From Anthostomella pinea (taxonomy: Eukaryota; Ascomycota; Sordariomycetes; Xylariales; Xylariaceae): a DNA stretch of 64,000 nucleotides. Shown here piece by piece: positions 24,869 to 35,771 of the stretch. Position 1 is the first letter of the stretch. Every line of letters begins with the position of its first letter. The stretch covers positions 2,480,001-2,544,000 of the forward strand of contig CAUWAG010000012.1 in assembly GCA_963556695.1 (NCBI GenBank). Direction: 5' to 3'. The notes under the pieces are model-generated. The model was given only the letters and a program-made list of their open reading frames with translations, did no database searches and had not been told where the DNA came from. The translations under genes were made by a program, and so were the position numbers.

Positions 24869-26310
24869 CTCAGGCCTTTCAGTCTGATTTGTCCGGTGTT
24901 AGATGAGGAAGGTCGTCCAGAAGTGACATCATGACGGCATCATGAGCGATTCTCGGTCGAAACTGCTTGGTTGTTTTTCCTGGCTGCTCGGATATCGACG
25001 TGCCCGTCTGTCCAGTGTCAATGTTGACTGAGAAACGACGTACTCGGAACAGCCTTGGTGGACTGGGGATCCCGGGATTTCGGATTTCGGACGACTGCCG
25101 GGCCGAGTCGGTGCTCTCCAGCTTGTCCGCCTTAGTCAGCATTTGACATGCTTATCGATAGGCAGCATTATCGGCTTATCTTATCGACTCGTCCCCACGG
25201 TCTGCATGCAGTGCGTGGCTACACCTGAGATCCTTGTTGTTTGCCAGAGACATGCACGACGTGTTCCTTGACTTGCGTGAACTATCTTCCACAGCTCCTG
25301 CAGTTTCCTAGAGGCTAGAGCCCTTCTCCAACTCCTTCAGTGGCTTTTCGAGATGCAGCACTCATTCTGGCAAGAAAGGTCAAAGATGCATATGTACTGG
25401 ACTGACTTGCATAAACGAGATCCCTCTATAAGTCAGGCTTCTCATGCATGATGAACCCCGCGTTTACTCCTCGGATTACTCATCTGCAACTCTAGAAGAT
25501 GTCGAGCTTCGCGGCAAAGTGGCTTTCGATCGCCTGGTTCGAGTCGAGAATCAAGGGTCTTGACCGCTCCCGCTCTGCAAGCCTCTCCCTGAACCCGCTG
25601 TCCCTGCTCGTTGCATGAAGTTCTCAACTCATGTCATGTGCTACTTCAATAGAGGTGTATGTCATTGGCATGATATCCAGCTTCGGCCTGAGACGGGTTC
25701 GCAAGCCGAACAAGCGCTCAACATCGACAAAAGACCCGTCAGATAACTGCCCTGGCCCACAGGGTGTCTTACGATGCTGCACGGTGAGGAGCACAACCCA
25801 GATCTGTGTCACTTCGGTTATCTGCAGTGTGCATCATGATCTCGACCAGAATCACCTGGAACATCGTTCCCATGTACCTGGCTGCCGGCAAGTGTCACAA
25901 AGACAGATGTCTAATTCTTTTTTATTTCTGGAATACCAAGTAGGCAAGAGCGGCGAAACGCTCCAGCAGATTTATTTGATCATGGTTTTCCCGGGCCCTG
26001 TGATTTCGAGTCCATTCATCTCAATGTCTAGGACATATAGAGTTTGATCAGGCAATCAGTCCATATTGGTAGCACAGGTTGTTTTCCATATCTGACCGTC
26101 TTTCTTGCCTCTGTTATCCAGAGAGACTCGCCCGGATGGCTCGCAGCCTCAATAGACCTGCCCGTCGCAAGTGGATGGAGTGGCTGCATCTTCTTTAGAG
26201 TTTATATAAGTAATTCCCCATACACCCTGTCATATATCAGCACTCGACTAGTATCAACGGAACACCAGTGCAGTAGTCACATCCTGCAAGCCAGGAAGTG
26301 TCTGTTCGCG
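24869..26310. other. Divergent intergenic region between the AsnRS and PARG-like genes
   Basis: About 1.4 kb serving as upstream region for both flanking genes, which point away from each other. ORFs at 24879-25142 (minus) and 25631-26047 (plus) have no family resemblance and are taken as chance or leader frames. Confidence 0.5.
26203..26210 (+). promoter_or_regulatory. TATA box of the PARG-like gene
   Basis: TATATAAG about 100 nt before the ATG at 26311, the usual spacing for a TATA-driven fungal promoter. No other core element was identified. Confidence 0.5.
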
Positions 26311-27371
26311 ATGCCTTCCTCCAAGCCAAAGCCTTCCGAAGTTGCCGCTGAGACGAAGAGACACTACATCCCAGCCATAAGATCCGAGTATGCACATCAG
26401 TGGCCAACGCACTCTTACCTTTTTCAAAAGCCCTTGGAGCAGATCCCACTGAATTCCTTGAGCCAATTACCGCCTCCCCCAGAGTTCTGTAAGTTGTCAA
26501 CGCTGCCTCCCCTCACGTGACTCAGATCTAACCAGCTGGCGAAGACGTCTGCCCAGGAGACCCAGTCGACTTCACCATCGATTGGAAAGAGCGTGTGAGC
26601 ACACGGATACCATTCATCTGCGCCGCCAACGATAAAAGACCTGGCGGAGATTGGGAGACCGGCGTCGTAGGCTACGAGGAGAGGCTGTGTAGACGTAGCA
26701 ATCTCTCCGCCACGCTGAGTACTCCTGGACCAGGTTCGGAGGTCGATTACAACTACCCCATTCCGTCCGAAGGTGGAATCTACTCAGAGTACGTTGTCGT
26801 TTTCCGCGGGCCACACGACCAGTACAAGAAGTTGGATCAATGGTACGATCTTCCCGTCGTCTCGATGCCCGCCGCCCGGTGGCCCAAACTGAGCCAGATG
26901 GGTTCGAAATACGCCTTCCCGCTGGAACGAGACCTGGTCAAGAACAAGATCCGCGCAGCACTCAGGATCTGCGTGTACTACGGCCACAGGTCCGTGGTGA
27001 TAGGAGACTTCGGCCTGGGAAACGGCCACCGCAACCCTCCGCAGGAGATTGCTGAGCTCTGGCGGGAGGTTTTCCTATACGATCCTGATATACGGGGGCG
27101 TTTCGACTACGTCGCCTTCGTGTTCGAAGACCTCTACCAGAGAACGGCGAAGCTCATCCTCGACGACATCGCCAAGAAGAGCAAAGGCGGCCACTCCAGC
27201 AGCTCCAAGGGCAAGTCCAAGTCGCACGGCAGCTCGAGCTCGAGCTCGGCTGGTGGTCCTACCGTGCCCAGCGACTTCGAGATATTCCAGCATGTCTTTG
27301 ACGCCAGCGAGATACAGGGTGTCATGAGTAGGCCTGACCCCCGGTACGGCATTTCTATGCTCACGTCGTGA
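26311..27371 (+). CDS. Microbial-type poly(ADP-ribose) glycohydrolase domain protein
   Basis: Likely an ADP-ribose hydrolase of the TIGR02452 / microbial PARG (DUF2263, macrodomain-like) group, which removes ADP-ribose from modified targets. Two exons, 26311-26488 and 26536-27371, encode 337 residues. The 47-nt intron is GTAAGT..CCAG and is short but keeps the frame. Residues 84-115 hold the ligand-loop region: IPFICAANDKRPGGDWETG, then GYEERLCRRSNL. The family signature GGG-x(6-8)-QEE appears here as GGD (96-98), seven residues, YEE (106-108), with both glutamates kept. A second conserved block, VVIGDFGLGNGHRNPP (about 214-229), matches the GxxGxGxxxN loop that closes over ribose. A Ser/Lys-rich linker (273-301) separates a short C-terminal tail. 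There is no signal peptide, so it is probably cytosolic or nuclear. The fold assignment is firm; activity is inferred. Confidence 0.82.
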
Positions 27372-30300
27372 GAGACGATTCTCGTCTAACGGTTTCTCGT
27401 GCGCCATTGCACAGCAGATAGGTCGTGGATCATGCAACCATGGGGCTCGGATCTATCCGAGAGGCTTGTACGTCGTCATCACATACTTGGTGGATATGGT
27501 GTTACTCTCTTATCACGATTGGGTGTTCTGGGCGTTCCTGATTACAGTTTTCATGATATTCGTTATAGTCCGCTCGTTGGTACTTGTCACTCCCTGCACG
27601 ATAGAATAGTATGGCACATCGCTATGAGATTTGGTCTCGTTCTAACATGGAACTGAATAATTATGCCGTGGTGGCGTCAGCAAAGTCTCGGATAGCCAAG
27701 GCATTCGAAATTTTCTTTTTTATATGCCTGAACATGCTTGGTCCTTGGTATTAGACTGTCGTGTATAGTTCTAGGACTGTTCACTTCTTGTCATTACCAC
27801 CCTGGCTCTATATTGAGAAAGAGGTCGTAGGCAGAAATCGTGGTCCTTCTGGCGGTGTGGTTATGCCCCTGGCAGCTTTAGATTGAAGCTCTTCACATTC
27901 CGGAGAGAAGTAAACGCTCTCAGCAAATGCCTATGAGATAGTCTAGCCCCCACCAGGAGTCTCTGTTCGAGCGGTGATATCGCCCTTCGAACTTTAAAGC
28001 CGGCGTGGGAGTGGCGTGCACGCCATTTCTACTCCGCAACCTCAGGAGAAGCGCCTTACACATCACTGGTGCATGAGCCGCCTGATGTATCAAATGATCT
28101 CATCAAGTCCCAGCTGGGTGGACGGACATGCAGTGCAGGGTACAGACCGACAGCGACGTGGTGGCGCCGTGACTTCAACTACAAGATACGATCCAGAACG
28201 ACGGTAAGGCTCTCCATCTTATTGGTTGCAAACGCCCGAGAATCTCTCCTAGACGCCTGAGACACGCGTGACAGGAACCTCTAACGCGCGTAAGAAAGCA
28301 GCCGCGACATGTGATTGTCTCTCACTACCCTTGTATTTTGCTCTTGCGTCTGACACCCTGGCTCTCGTACACCGTCCTTGTAGATCTGTATCTGCTACTC
28401 CAATCCTTGTACCTGTACAAGTCCGGGAATCAGGAGGATCCAACAGATTACTCATTGGGTGTCTATGATCTGATAGCGAACGCACCTTGCCTTTCTCCTT
28501 GACTCCTAAGTACATCTTCACATTATAACCCATCAAAACTCAGACTGGATGAAAAAGGAAAGCCGTTTGTGCGACGTCGTACAACACTCAAGCTGAGTCT
28601 TAGATGTAATGGTCGTACGATCTCGCTCGCACAGTTTCACAACTCTACCAAGAGTGTAGTTCTTCGAATTGATGATGTCTTGATGCTCATGTCCGTGACC
28701 TGGTCGCAGCGACACAGTGCTTTATCAACGCTTTGATAATTCTCGATGGGAAACATCAAGAAGGCACCCAAGCTCGGGATCCCACAGCCAGAGTAAGCTA
28801 AGGCTAATGCAGCCTGACAAGTTCTCAGCGTTTCCCAGACTCCCTGCAGCTAGGCCCCGTGCCACTATGATCCCGCAGGCAGCCGAAGCCGTATGATCCG
28901 TCGTCTCCGGAACCTTGCTGCATAAATGACAGGTCAGACAGCTATTCCCGTCGGCGGTTTTAGCTGACGCGGACACCACACACGCTCTACGCTCTCTCTG
29001 AGCACCAACCGACGGCCGAGAACGGGACGAGGCAGTCCCTCAGCCGTTCCTTGTTGTCTTGCTCGCCGCGATCGTGCGTGAGGAGCGACTCAGTGACAGA
29101 CCCAAGGGCCGCTGCCGGGACGGCACGCGACAGCGGATCGCGTGTTGTGTCTCGCGCGGATGTGATTCTGCGTCTGCATTTGTTGATGCTGTACCAGTGA
29201 GATTCGGATGACGCATTGGTGACATGTCATAAGCGCTGTCTCTACCGCACGGCTGTCAACAGGTATGTTTCCGTCCATGAGTTGAGTCATGTGAGCAGAA
29301 GACATGACATGATGACAGGCCTTCGTTTTAGCTACGGGTGAATTTGAAGAGACCCGAGTAAGGCCGCGATAGCAGGAATATACTTGCGTATACCAATGTT
29401 GATGCACTAAGCGGTATGCTTGTCAATGACGGAGATCAGGCCATGGTCATTGTGATCAGCCTCTAGCCATGTGAATAGCATTGCCGTAGCTTAATACAGG
29501 CCACTTTCACCCTGCCAGAGATCGCTACCACAATGCTAGCTGCCACACAGAGACGCATCACAGCCTCGACAAGAAAATAATAATAGTGCTCTTGTGGACC
29601 AATACTCTTGCCTTTCAAGACTGACGTAAGTGTATTGAAATTCTTCCTGAGCTCTTATGTTTGACACGCACAGGGCTTCAAACATAGTATGACGAAACTC
29701 TCTATCCCAAGACCTTGTTTCTTGCTTCTAGGAGCTAGGAAATACTATTGACCTTGCGAGTAGGCTCTGAGTAGAGTCTTCGTAGATCTAACCCAGCGTT
29801 ATGAGAACGTTAATAAGGCAAGTGTATGAACGCAAGAGTGGCCGAATGACTCCAAAATATCAGTGCCAGAGACTGTTGTGAATCTTAGATGGCACACCGT
29901 GCCCTCAGTATCAGCCACTGTCATGTAGGAGTAGCCGCAACCTGCTTCGCTGCTGGGGTTCTGGGAAGCATGGACGATCAGTCAAATACCAGTCACTTGC
30001 GGCAAATCGCAATGAGCATCTTGCATGGGGGACCGTGAAACATCAGGCAATGAGGCCAAGCCCCTTTGTTAGGAGAAGCCAAGTCTCGCCGGCGAGCGTA
30101 TACCTAGAAAGGGGTATAGTGTAACTTACCGTAGCCGAGTTGTGTTGATCTCCCCTGAGGCCGGAAGCCATTAGAACTGAGGGGATGAAAACAATCAAGG
30201 AAGACAGGCTGTGCGAGACAGCGAACTCACAGGACAGACATCAGAGGTATCCAACAAAGCTGAGCAAGGCACGAATAACGTCGGGTTACAGGGTCGGGGA

Positions 30301-30648
30301 TTTGAGGTGCGCATTGCTCCTTGACGGCAAGCAGTTAGTTGAATGAAGTCGAACAGGCTGCAAGAGAGGGCGACATGAAACATGAAACATCGACATCCAA
30401 GTACTTGAATAAAGAAATGCCATGCCATTGTCGGATTTAGATACAGTCATCTGATCATCACTGACACCCACCTCCTAACAGTACATACAGATGCCGTCAA
30501 CGCCCCTTTCCATGACCAACCCCCCTTCTAGCCCGCGCCAGCAAATGACAATGTGATGTACAAAGGAAATACAAGTCAGCGATTCATAATTAGTGACACA
30601 GTCGCAGAGGCTACTGCAAGTGTCGGTATACACAGTGATGCAGCAACA
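27372..30648. other. Intergenic between convergent genes, nothing recognised
   Basis: About 3.3 kb of normal-GC DNA between the PARG-like gene and the coiled-coil gene, which converge. All frames are below about 105 codons and unlike known families. The ends would include the two 3' UTRs. Confidence 0.5.
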
Positions 30649-32967
30649 TCACACCAGCTCAACCTCGCCCTCGTCCTTGTCCTCGTCAAGGAAGCCCAGA
30701 CCACTATCGTACCGCCTCCTCTTCCTACTCTTCGCAGCCACCGACCCAGGTGTCTTGTCGCCACTCACCCGCCTAGACGACCTTCTCACCACCACCGCGG
30801 CCGGACCAGCCCCCACACCCCCCTCCCCAGCACCCTCCCCCTTCCTTGAAGCCTCCAAAAACGCCGCCCCCATCCTCACAACCCTCTCCAGCTCAGCCCT
30901 CATCTCATCAACCGCCTCCTTAGCCCTAACCTTCTCCCCCTCCGCCCTCCGCTCCACCGCCTTATTCTCAACCATCAGCCTCCGGATCGACTCATGCGCC
31001 TCGCGAAGCCCCTCATTAACCCCATCGATCTCGCGCCTCAGCTCCGCGACCCGTGCATCGCGCAGCGCCAGCGCGGTCCCGTGGGATTTATTAAGAGCCT
31101 TGAACTCGGCCTCCTTGCCGCCCTGCAGCACCGCAAGCTGCGTCTGCAGGTCCGTCGTCTGTTGTAGTATCGACGCGAGTTTCGCCTCTAGGTCCGCGAC
31201 GGCGTTGTCGCGGTCCCCAAGCTGCGCCTGTGCGTTCTGCAGATCGGAAGTTAGGTGGGAAGCGGTAGTCTGCCCCTCCGCCTCGACGCGCTGTACCAGC
31301 GCCTCCAGCTCGCCGATGTCGCGGCGATAGCCCTCAGCCGCGCCCTTCAGGCGATCCAGGCCGACCTCCATCTCCTCAATCCGCGCGTCGCGCTCCGAAA
31401 GCTGTTTTTGGGCTTCCGCGACGCGGGCGTTCAGCCCGTCCATGGCGTCGACGCGCGCGCCGAGCTGCTGCCGTAGGGACTGCTCCAGGGCGTGGTACTC
31501 GTCGACGGTGGCCTCGTCCTCGCGCGCGCGGTGCGCCAGGTCGCGCAGTCGCGTCAGCACTAGGTCCAGCACCTCGGCGCCGCGCGATGATAGTGGTAGG
31601 GTTACCTCGCCCGGGGTCAGGTACTCGAGCTCCAGCCGCGCGGAGCGGAAGGCGCCGGCTAGCGAGGATACGATCTCGCTGGCGTCGGTGCCGGCGAAGC
31701 CTAGCGCGCTGAGCGAGGCGTTGAGGGAGAGGAGCGCGGCTGTGCGGTCCGAGAGCGTCTGCAGCACTGTGTCTAGATGCGCTTCGATGTCGCTGCTGGG
31801 ACTACTGCTCTCCGCGACGGCGGGGCGGGTGCTGCTGGCGCTGGACAACTTATCGGCGAGGCGAGCCTTCAGCGCAGCGTGCGATTCCAGCGCAGCGGTG
31901 AGCTTGCCGAGCTCGAGGCGCAGGGACCCGAGTTCAGCTTCCAAGGCCTCTTCCTCAGGGTCTGGGAACGAGGCCTGGACTCCGACGTGGGACTTGGGCG
32001 TCATGGGCGTCGCTTCTCTGCGCAGCGAGCATGGCGTTGCCGGAATGGCGGGACTCGTACACGGCGGCGTCGGGAACGATCCAGACGCGGAATTTCGCGC
32101 GCCCTTGGACGGCGTGCTGCACACCAGATCCGCCATCGTCGTGTCCCCGAAGCCCTCGTCGTCGTCCAGATAGCTATCCGAGAACGGATCACGCGCCGCG
32201 AGCGTCCAGTCGTAGCTATTGCGCTTTTGGCCATTTCCAGCCTCCTCCATCGCGTCATCATCCGCAGCCGAGGCGGCGGCGCGGTCCCGCAGCGCGCTCC
32301 GCAGCGCCTCAATCTGCTGCTCGAGCTCCACGATGCGGTCCCTGTCTTGTATTAGTGTTGTGTTGTGCAACCTCTCGATCTCGTCGTCCTTGTCGGCGAG
32401 CTCGTCGCGCAGCCGCTGTAGCTCGGCCTCCTGCTCGCGCGCGCGCCGCCGCTTGGTTTCTGTGATGGTGTTCATCTCTTCGCTGAGCCCGTTGCGCCGG
32501 ATGCGCCGCTTGACGCGGTCGTCGAGGACCTGGGCGAGCGAGAGGAAGCGCACTTCGGTGCTGCTGTCCCTGTCCCTGGCGCTGGTGGTGCTGCTGCCGT
32601 TGCCGGCGAGCTCGTCTTCACCGTCGTCATCGTGGTGGGCGTTCGCTCGTCGTAGAGGTGTTGAGTGGCGTCTGCGTTTAGACGAGGGCTCGTGTCCGAG
32701 AGAGGACCGGCGTACCATGGGCGTGAGCCCCGTAGAGGCGGATGTGTCGTTGTGGTGGTGGCCTTTGATTTCGGGGCCCGGGTCGGAGAAGCGGACTCGT
32801 TTCTTTGACTTGGGCTTGCTTGGTGTTCTCGATGTCGACGCTATCGAGGACGAGCGTTGTTTTGGTGCCGTGCTTGGGCTTTGGATAGAAGAGGCCGCGC
32901 CGCCTCGGCTCGCTCTTTGAGTTCGCCGGAGGGCTCTGGGAAGGTCTTGGTCTAGTTCTTCCCTCAT
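30649..32967 (-). CDS. Coiled-coil, nuclear-looking protein of unknown function
   Basis: Single-exon ORF of 772 residues from ATG 32967 (AAGATGA context), locally GC-rich with strong codon bias. The N-terminal 160 residues are basic, Ser/Pro-rich and disordered. They include KKRVRFSDPG, whose RVRF at 57-60 fits the RVxF docking motif for protein phosphatase 1, and a nuclear-localisation-like SSKRRRHS. A coiled coil runs from about 170 to 235 (EQEAELQRLRDELADKDDEIERL), an acidic/TP-rich linker follows to about 350, and long coiled coils fill about 350-390 and 480-700. The tail is basic then acidic (KSRKRRRYDSGLGFLDEDKDEGEVELV). I do not recognise a family. Kinetochore, spindle-pole or chromatin scaffold roles would fit the architecture, but this is inference. 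Several long antisense ORFs are shadows of its GC-rich codons. Confidence 0.8.
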   Translation of the reverse strand: MREELDQDLPRALRRTQRASRGGAASSIQSPSTAPKQRSSSIASTSRTPSKPKSKKRVRFSDPGPEIKGHHHNDTSASTGLTPMVRRSSLGHEPSSKRRRHSTPLRRANAHHDDDGEDELAGNGSSTTSARDRDSSTEVRFLSLAQVLDDRVKRRIRRNGLSEEMNTITETKRRRAREQEAELQRLRDELADKDDEIERLHNTTLIQDRDRIVELEQQIEALRSALRDRAAASAADDDAMEEAGNGQKRNSYDWTLAARDPFSDSYLDDDEGFGDTTMADLVCSTPSKGARNSASGSFPTPPCTSPAIPATPCSLRREATPMTPKSHVGVQASFPDPEEEALEAELGSLRLELGKLTAALESHAALKARLADKLSSASSTRPAVAESSSPSSDIEAHLDTVLQTLSDRTAALLSLNASLSALGFAGTDASEIVSSLAGAFRSARLELEYLTPGEVTLPLSSRGAEVLDLVLTRLRDLAHRAREDEATVDEYHALEQSLRQQLGARVDAMDGLNARVAEAQKQLSERDARIEEMEVGLDRLKGAAEGYRRDIGELEALVQRVEAEGQTTASHLTSDLQNAQAQLGDRDNAVADLEAKLASILQQTTDLQTQLAVLQGGKEAEFKALNKSHGTALALRDARVAELRREIDGVNEGLREAHESIRRLMVENKAVERRAEGEKVRAKEAVDEMRAELERVVRMGAAFLEASRKGEGAGEGGVGAGPAAVVVRRSSRRVSGDKTPGSVAAKSRKRRRYDSGLGFLDEDKDEGEVELV

Positions 32968-33868
32968 CTTGGGAGGCGGGTGTTGCTCAATGGCTCCCGA
33001 ATGCCGTGATGATGTTCAAATTGAAGTAGGACTGACAAGCATTCACCAGTGGGTAATGAATGCGCTTGCTCTGCAGCTGGAAAGGAACCCAATTGGAACT
33101 TTCAGTGGAATAAGAGGCCTTATAACAGGTCGCGTCGTCCAAAGTAAACAATGACACGGCGTCCTGGTTGCTTTCCGGGTGTGACCCTTGGAAATCTCGG
33201 TGTTGTTTACATATTTCCTATCTTGTCCTAGTGTCTCTAAGCTTGAGGTGTCCCGCAATCTCACAGCCAATCGATCCTGAGCTGCAGGGATGCTTCGAAA
33301 GTCGCTAGCTGCATGGCGGGGCATGGTGGAATCGCTAGGACGTCTGGTGGGGTTGGTGGCAGGTGCATCAGGAGAGCTTCGAGTTGCCCATCACCACCTG
33401 CAATGTCTGCTTTCAGCTTCACAATTCAACTCCTTCTACAATGGTCATTAATCCAGCACTAGCCTGGCATGTCATTGATACTTGGCAGGATGACATGAAG
33501 CCCTTGGTCTATTTCCTTATGGGAAGCCTCAAGCTGTGACGTCGACGCGCCCAGGACCGCGTCAGGGGTAGAACGCATCTAGCAGGAGACACGCTTCACT
33601 CGAAACCGCAATTCACGTACGCCTGAAGTCTTGCGTGTATACCGAAATGATCCGCGGATTTGATCCGAGGTACGCTGTTGACTTCTATCACTACTCCATT
33701 ACTACTCTATTACTACTCTATTACTACCAGCATTCCGTGTAGCGACCTTACTGTGATGATCCTTCATGACCGTCGCGAGAGCCGAAGGTTATGGTATTCA
33801 GCCGCCTGCTCCCTCATGCGAGCCCCCCACATAGCATTGAACACAAACTCGGCGTCAGAAATCCCCTC
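32968..33868. other. Intergenic, with a small ATTACTACTCT repeat
   Basis: Upstream region of the coiled-coil gene and 3' flank of the dehydrogenase. It contains about three copies of an 11-bp unit TATTACTACTC at about 33691-33730. No gene is seen. Confidence 0.5.
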
Positions 33869-34916
33869 CTAGAAATCAGTACTCAACGCAACGGTCTCCC
33901 CCAGCGTGAAGTCTGACACAAACTTGGCATTGCTGTTCTTCATGCGCTCCAGGGCATCGCTCCCAAGCACCAGTCTCAAGACCTTGCCCTTCAACTGGCC
34001 GGCCAAGCCCTCGCCCGTTACGGCCTCAAAGATGCGCTCAACACCTCTGACCGGGTCTCCGGCCTGCCTGCCGCTCATCTGGTCGAATTTCGCCAGACTC
34101 TGGCCCACGGCCGTGTCCTTGTAGTCGTCGGGCAGGGGCCCCGAGGACTTCTGCATCGCGGTCAGGAAGTTGGTGCGGAATGCACCCGGCTCGACAATCA
34201 GCACCGAGATGCCGAAGGAGGCCACCTCTTTGGCTAGGGACTCTGATGTCGCCTCGAGAGCTGCTTTGGTTCCGGCGTATAGCGCGCTGTTTCACCTGGT
34301 CAGCAAGATAGCTGGCTGGGATGCTGTACCGAACCCAGTTGGCACTGGTGAACGTCACGGGGCTACACAATGTAGACTATATACTGGTAAAGCAGGGCGT
34401 GGTGTTACTGACCTGGCTGGTAATGGATCTTTGGCGGCGATACTGGTCACATTGACGATGGTGCCTGTTTTACGCTGACGCATGCCCGGCAGCGCAGCCT
34501 GCATCACGAACACAGGTCCGAAGAAGTTGGTCTGTACTTGATGTTGAGCTTCCTGTTCGCTATACCCAGTATTCTGATCAGCATTCCATTATCTCAAATT
34601 TCCTAAACGGTGACGTAGATGTGGTCACTCACCCATGCTGCTCGAGCGCACCAAGGACAGAGTAGCCCGCATTATTCACCAGGTAGTCAATCTGGCCCAC
34701 CCCCTGGACCTTCTCGAAGATGCTGGCCTGCGACACGGTCAGGTCCATCTCCACGACCCTGCCGCCCGCCGACTCGATCTGCTTGACTGCATCTGCGGCC
34801 TTGGACCGGTTGCGCACGGTGCCGACGACTTGGTGCTTGGCCCGGAGTGCTCGGAGGCAGAGGATCAGGCCGAAGCCGTTCGAGGCACCTGTGATGAACC
34901 ACACCGGAGAGGACAT
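33869..34916 (-). CDS. Short-chain dehydrogenase/reductase (classical SDR)
   Basis: NAD(P)-dependent oxidoreductase with a Rossmann fold; substrate unknown. Exons (minus): 34916-34633, 34559-34413, 34286-33869, giving 282 residues. Introns are GTGAGT..TAG (73 nt) and GTCAGT..CAG (126 nt), both phase 2. The cofactor loop TGASNGFG is at residues 9-16, NNAG at 81-84, the catalytic Ser at 134 (NVTSI), and YAGTK gives Tyr147 and Lys151. The Ser-Tyr spacing of 13 is normal for a classical SDR. The segment SVLIVEPGAFRTNF is the usual substrate-side strand after the active site. No signal peptide is present, so it is probably cytosolic. The gene lies 855 bp downstream of the GH43 gene on the same strand; whether it belongs to that module (for example as a sugar or polyol reductase) is not shown. 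Confidence 0.93.
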
Positions 34917-35771
34917 GTTGTGGAGTCTGGATCGGGATAGCTTGGGGACCTTGCTTGGACTATGAATGTGATAAGGCTGAAGTTACGTGGATATGGGATG
35001 AAGTAGTCAAGAGACTCGACGGAGAGGAGGAGAGATGCCAATTTATTGTCATGTTCTCTTCCTGAGAGTCGTGCTCTTTCCCGAGAGCGCACCAGGCCTC
35101 ATGTAAGCTTACATACTTCGAGGTAGTCAGCACCAACCTGCATATTCTATCCGTACCGTACATCGTACATTCCAACATCTACGAATTTCCTAACCGGGCA
35201 ACAACGATCAATTATGTACCGCCCACTTTGGAAAGAGGCAACTACGAATCAGGCATCGACACATCAGGACGAAGTTACAGCAACACCGATGCGCCGGAAG
35301 TAAGGCATGTATGTCCGGAAAACCCGTGACGGAGACCAGTCCGTATTAGGGGCGGCTGCTAAACTCGCTAAGTGTTTCTAGATGAGATTCTTATGGCAAG
35401 CTTATCGTGAGCGGGCTTGAATTCTATGGTGAGCAGGCGCGCGTGAGCTCCATGTCTCCCACGGAAACGCCGTCGGTCAGGCGCAAGTAACTTCTGGGCG
35501 ATGCCTCTTCACCCTATCGCGCACATGCTTTACGAAAGAGTGAATGCGATCGAGAGCGTATAAGTGGCATACCGTACCGTAGAATCAGTAGCGCAAAGTC
35601 AACTCCCTCCTTCCTTGGCCAGTTGGGGAGTAATTGCTAATGTTCAGTCAATTGCTCAATCAAGGGGGACACCAGTGTAGATAAAAGGGGCTCTGCTTTT
35701 TGCTACGATGTACCCAACTCGACCGAAATCAATCATGCGAGACCATACTTCACATGGAAGCGGTGCACCGA
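34917..35771. other. Intergenic between the SDR and GH43 genes
   Basis: About 0.85 kb holding the promoter of the dehydrogenase and the 3' UTR of the GH43 gene. Nothing else was recognised. Confidence 0.5.

Noticed and set aside
24879..25142. 87-codon minus ORF ending 10 nt before the AsnRS start
   Set aside because: Different frame from the synthetase, no family resemblance; probably leader or chance.
25631..26047. 138-codon plus ORF before the PARG-like gene
   Set aside because: Composition is not protein-like and it overlaps another frame; no domain seen.
30593..32920. Long plus-strand ORFs opposite the coiled-coil gene
   Set aside because: Ser/Arg/Leu-rich shadows of GC-rich codons on the minus strand; the sense frame has the coherent protein.
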